Source of the DNA: an uncultured Porphyromonadaceae bacterium
Lineage (GTDB): Bacteria > Bacteroidota > Bacteroidia > Bacteroidales > Muribaculaceae
Assembly: GCA_947175455.1 (NCBI GenBank)
Contig: CAMWMW010000045.1
Coordinates: forward strand, 1-8,706
Direction: 5' to 3'
DNA length: 8,706 nt
Part shown: positions 7,184 to 8,706 of the stretch, in pieces
How the letters are laid out: every line of letters begins with the position of its first letter
How positions within the stretch are numbered: position 1 is the stretch's first letter
Made by a program: the position numbers and the translations under genes
Notes under the pieces: generated by a model
What the model was told of the DNA's origin: nothing
Seen by the model: only the letters and a program-made list of their open reading frames with translations
Database searches by the model: none

Positions 7184-8706
7184 ATGAAAAAGTATATATT
7201 TTCTTTATTATCGGCTGCTGCCGTAATGATCGGCTGCACGGCGTGTGCGGATCTTGATTTGAATCCGCCGGCAGACGCATCTTCCGAGACTTGGTTTTCT
7301 AATATTGAAGAATTCGAATTTGCGGCAAATGACCTCTATCGACTTGATCTATGGTACTGGGAATGCAACCGCGCATGGCATACTGACCGCTGGACTGATG
7401 ACTGGGAACAACAAGGTCACGGTTATGAATGGAGCACAGGAGCCCTGATGTCGACAACAGGCTACGTGAAAACAATGTGGCTCAATACATACAAGGCTAT
7501 AACACGCTGCAATGCCATAATCGCAAACGTTGAGAAACAGCGTGGAAAACTGTCTGAAAAACAACTTGACAGATTCGAAGGCGAGGCAAGAATGTTCAGG
7601 GCATGCTTTTACTCATACCTGACGTTCCTGTATGGCGACATCCCTTATTATACTGATTATATCACAATAGATCAGGCATATGCAATGGGACGCGAGAAAC
7701 AGTCTGAAGTGATTAAACGAATTTACGAAGACTTCGACAAAGCTGCTGAACTCCTCCCCGAGACATCTACCGGCAACGTACGCGTAAAAAAAGCTACCGC
7801 TCATGCCTTTAAGGCACGCACAGCTTCTTGGATGCTTGACTATCCTGTAGCGGCACAGGCAGCAAAAGCATGTATGGAACTGGGTACATATAAGCTTGAC
7901 CCCAACTTCGAAAAGATGTTCTACATTGACACCTATGCTTCTGACGAATTCGTATTCATGATTCCCAGATCGCGTGAACTGCATAATGACCTTATTACAA
8001 TGAGCTCTTTCCTGCCAAGGAACAACTCCGGCAAATCTCTTGCGGTTCCATCTCTTGAACTCTTTTGCGCATTCCTTTGCTCGGATGGTCTGCCTATCGA
8101 CAAATCACCTCTTTTCGACCGCCAGAACCCTTTCCGCAACCGCGATCCACGCTTAGGATATACTACAGTTGAATTCGGCACAGAATTCCTGGGCTTTGAA
8201 TGGGATCCGTCAAAAAACAAAGTATTGAATGTGAATACAGGTAAGCAAGTAAACAATAACGATTCGCAGCTCGTTCAGACTCTTGCTTCATGGACCGGAC
8301 TAATTCTTAAAAAAGGTGTTACAGAAGCGTGGCTAAGCGACAAAAAAGCTGATCCAAACGCTATAATCATGCGCTATGCGGATGTGCTTCTTATGTATGC
8401 CGAAGCAAAAATAGAGATGAACGAAATTGACCAGAGCGTGCTTGATGCCATTAATGACGTTCGTTCAAGAGCCTACAAAACCACTCGCTCCAACACTTCT
8501 CTATATCCTGCGGTTACAACGACCAATCAGGATGAACTTCGTTTTCAGTTACGTTCCGAACGGCGCATGGAATTTGCTTGGGAGAACCGCAGATGGTTTG
8601 ACTTGATGCGCTGGAGACTTTGCGATATTGCGATTAACCGTCCGGTGATAGACCTTCCGGCAAAAGCGCAGCTTCAGAAAAACATCAAGAGCGGTGATTA
8701 CTACTT
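7184..8706 (+). CDS. SusD/RagB-family surface lipoprotein (runs off right edge)
   Basis: An open frame of 507 codons with no stop before the edge; SusD proteins commonly run somewhat longer, so only the C-terminal tail is probably missing. It begins MKKYIFSLLSAAAVMIGC, a lipoprotein signal. Two cysteines could be lipidated: Cys18 (after M-I-G) fits a lipobox better, while Cys21, followed by ADLDLNPP, sits where the SusD cysteine usually does. Family signatures are RFEGEARMFRACFYSYL (from 130, the TPR-like helical core), YGDIPYY near 150, RYADVLLMYAEAK (397-409) and the C-terminal R-S-E-R-R-M-E-F ... R-R-W-F-D-L-M-R-W block (457-477). Residues 57-83 hold six tryptophans. It caps the adjacent SusC-like barrel and helps capture substrate at the cell surface. 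The gene starts 22 bp after the receptor stop, in an A-rich gap without a Shine-Dalgarno, and is surely cotranscribed with it. Confidence 0.93.
   Translation, partial: MKKYIFSLLSAAAVMIGCTACADLDLNPPADASSETWFSNIEEFEFAANDLYRLDLWYWECNRAWHTDRWTDDWEQQGHGYEWSTGALMSTTGYVKTMWLNTYKAITRCNAIIANVEKQRGKLSEKQLDRFEGEARMFRACFYSYLTFLYGDIPYYTDYITIDQAYAMGREKQSEVIKRIYEDFDKAAELLPETSTGNVRVKKATAHAFKARTASWMLDYPVAAQAAKACMELGTYKLDPNFEKMFYIDTYASDEFVFMIPRSRELHNDLITMSSFLPRNNSGKSLAVPSLELFCAFLCSDGLPIDKSPLFDRQNPFRNRDPRLGYTTVEFGTEFLGFEWDPSKNKVLNVNTGKQVNNNDSQLVQTLASWTGLILKKGVTEAWLSDKKADPNAIIMRYADVLLMYAEAKIEMNEIDQSVLDAINDVRSRAYKTTRSNTSLYPAVTTTNQDELRFQLRSERRMEFAWENRRWFDLMRWRLCDIAINRPVIDLPAKAQLQKNIKSGDYY

Noticed and set aside
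7933..8256. 107-codon minus-strand frame opposite the susD-like gene
   Set aside because: The plus strand is clearly SusD throughout this stretch, and the antisense translation shows no recognisable family.

Overview
The window looks like accessory DNA from a gut-type Bacteroidota, most likely order Bacteroidales; Muribaculaceae is a guess from overall feel, not something the sequence proves. The evidence is a SusC/SusD outer-membrane nutrient-uptake pair, Bacteroidota-type promoter boxes (TAnnTTTG at -7), a lipoprotein start carrying a surface-export-like C-x-K-D-D motif, and mostly weak or absent Shine-Dalgarno sequences.

Layout. Positions 1-99 (minus) hold the first 33 codons of a lipoprotein gene running off the left edge. 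A strong intrinsic terminator at 187-218 separates it from a 12-TM major facilitator transporter (273-1634, minus) of the hexuronate-transporter-like ACS branch. That transporter has a textbook Bacteroidota promoter at 1707-1737. A 440-bp divergent spacer follows, which may encode a tiny 30-aa protein on the minus strand (1855-1947). Next is a secreted calcineurin-like metallophosphoesterase (2084-3748, plus) whose best promoter box lies so close to its ATG that the mRNA could be leaderless. A terminator at 3787-3823 ends that unit. A 338-bp gap then carries the promoter and a structured leader for a SusC-like TonB-dependent receptor (4087-7161, plus). The receptor is followed after 22 bp by its SusD-like lipoprotein partner (7184 to beyond the right edge).

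How the genes may work together. SusC and SusD form a lidded-barrel importer that takes up oligomeric nutrients. The phosphoesterase is predicted to be exported and could remove phosphate from a periplasmic substrate. The MFS protein would carry a small, probably acidic, product across the inner membrane. This pathway is inferred from proximity only: there are at least three separate transcription units, no glycoside hydrolase, polysaccharide lyase or regulator is visible, and the substrate cannot be read from the sequence. I see no RNA gene, insertion sequence, CRISPR array or phage element. Most of the window is recognisable family biology; the less ordinary points are in leaders and spacers.
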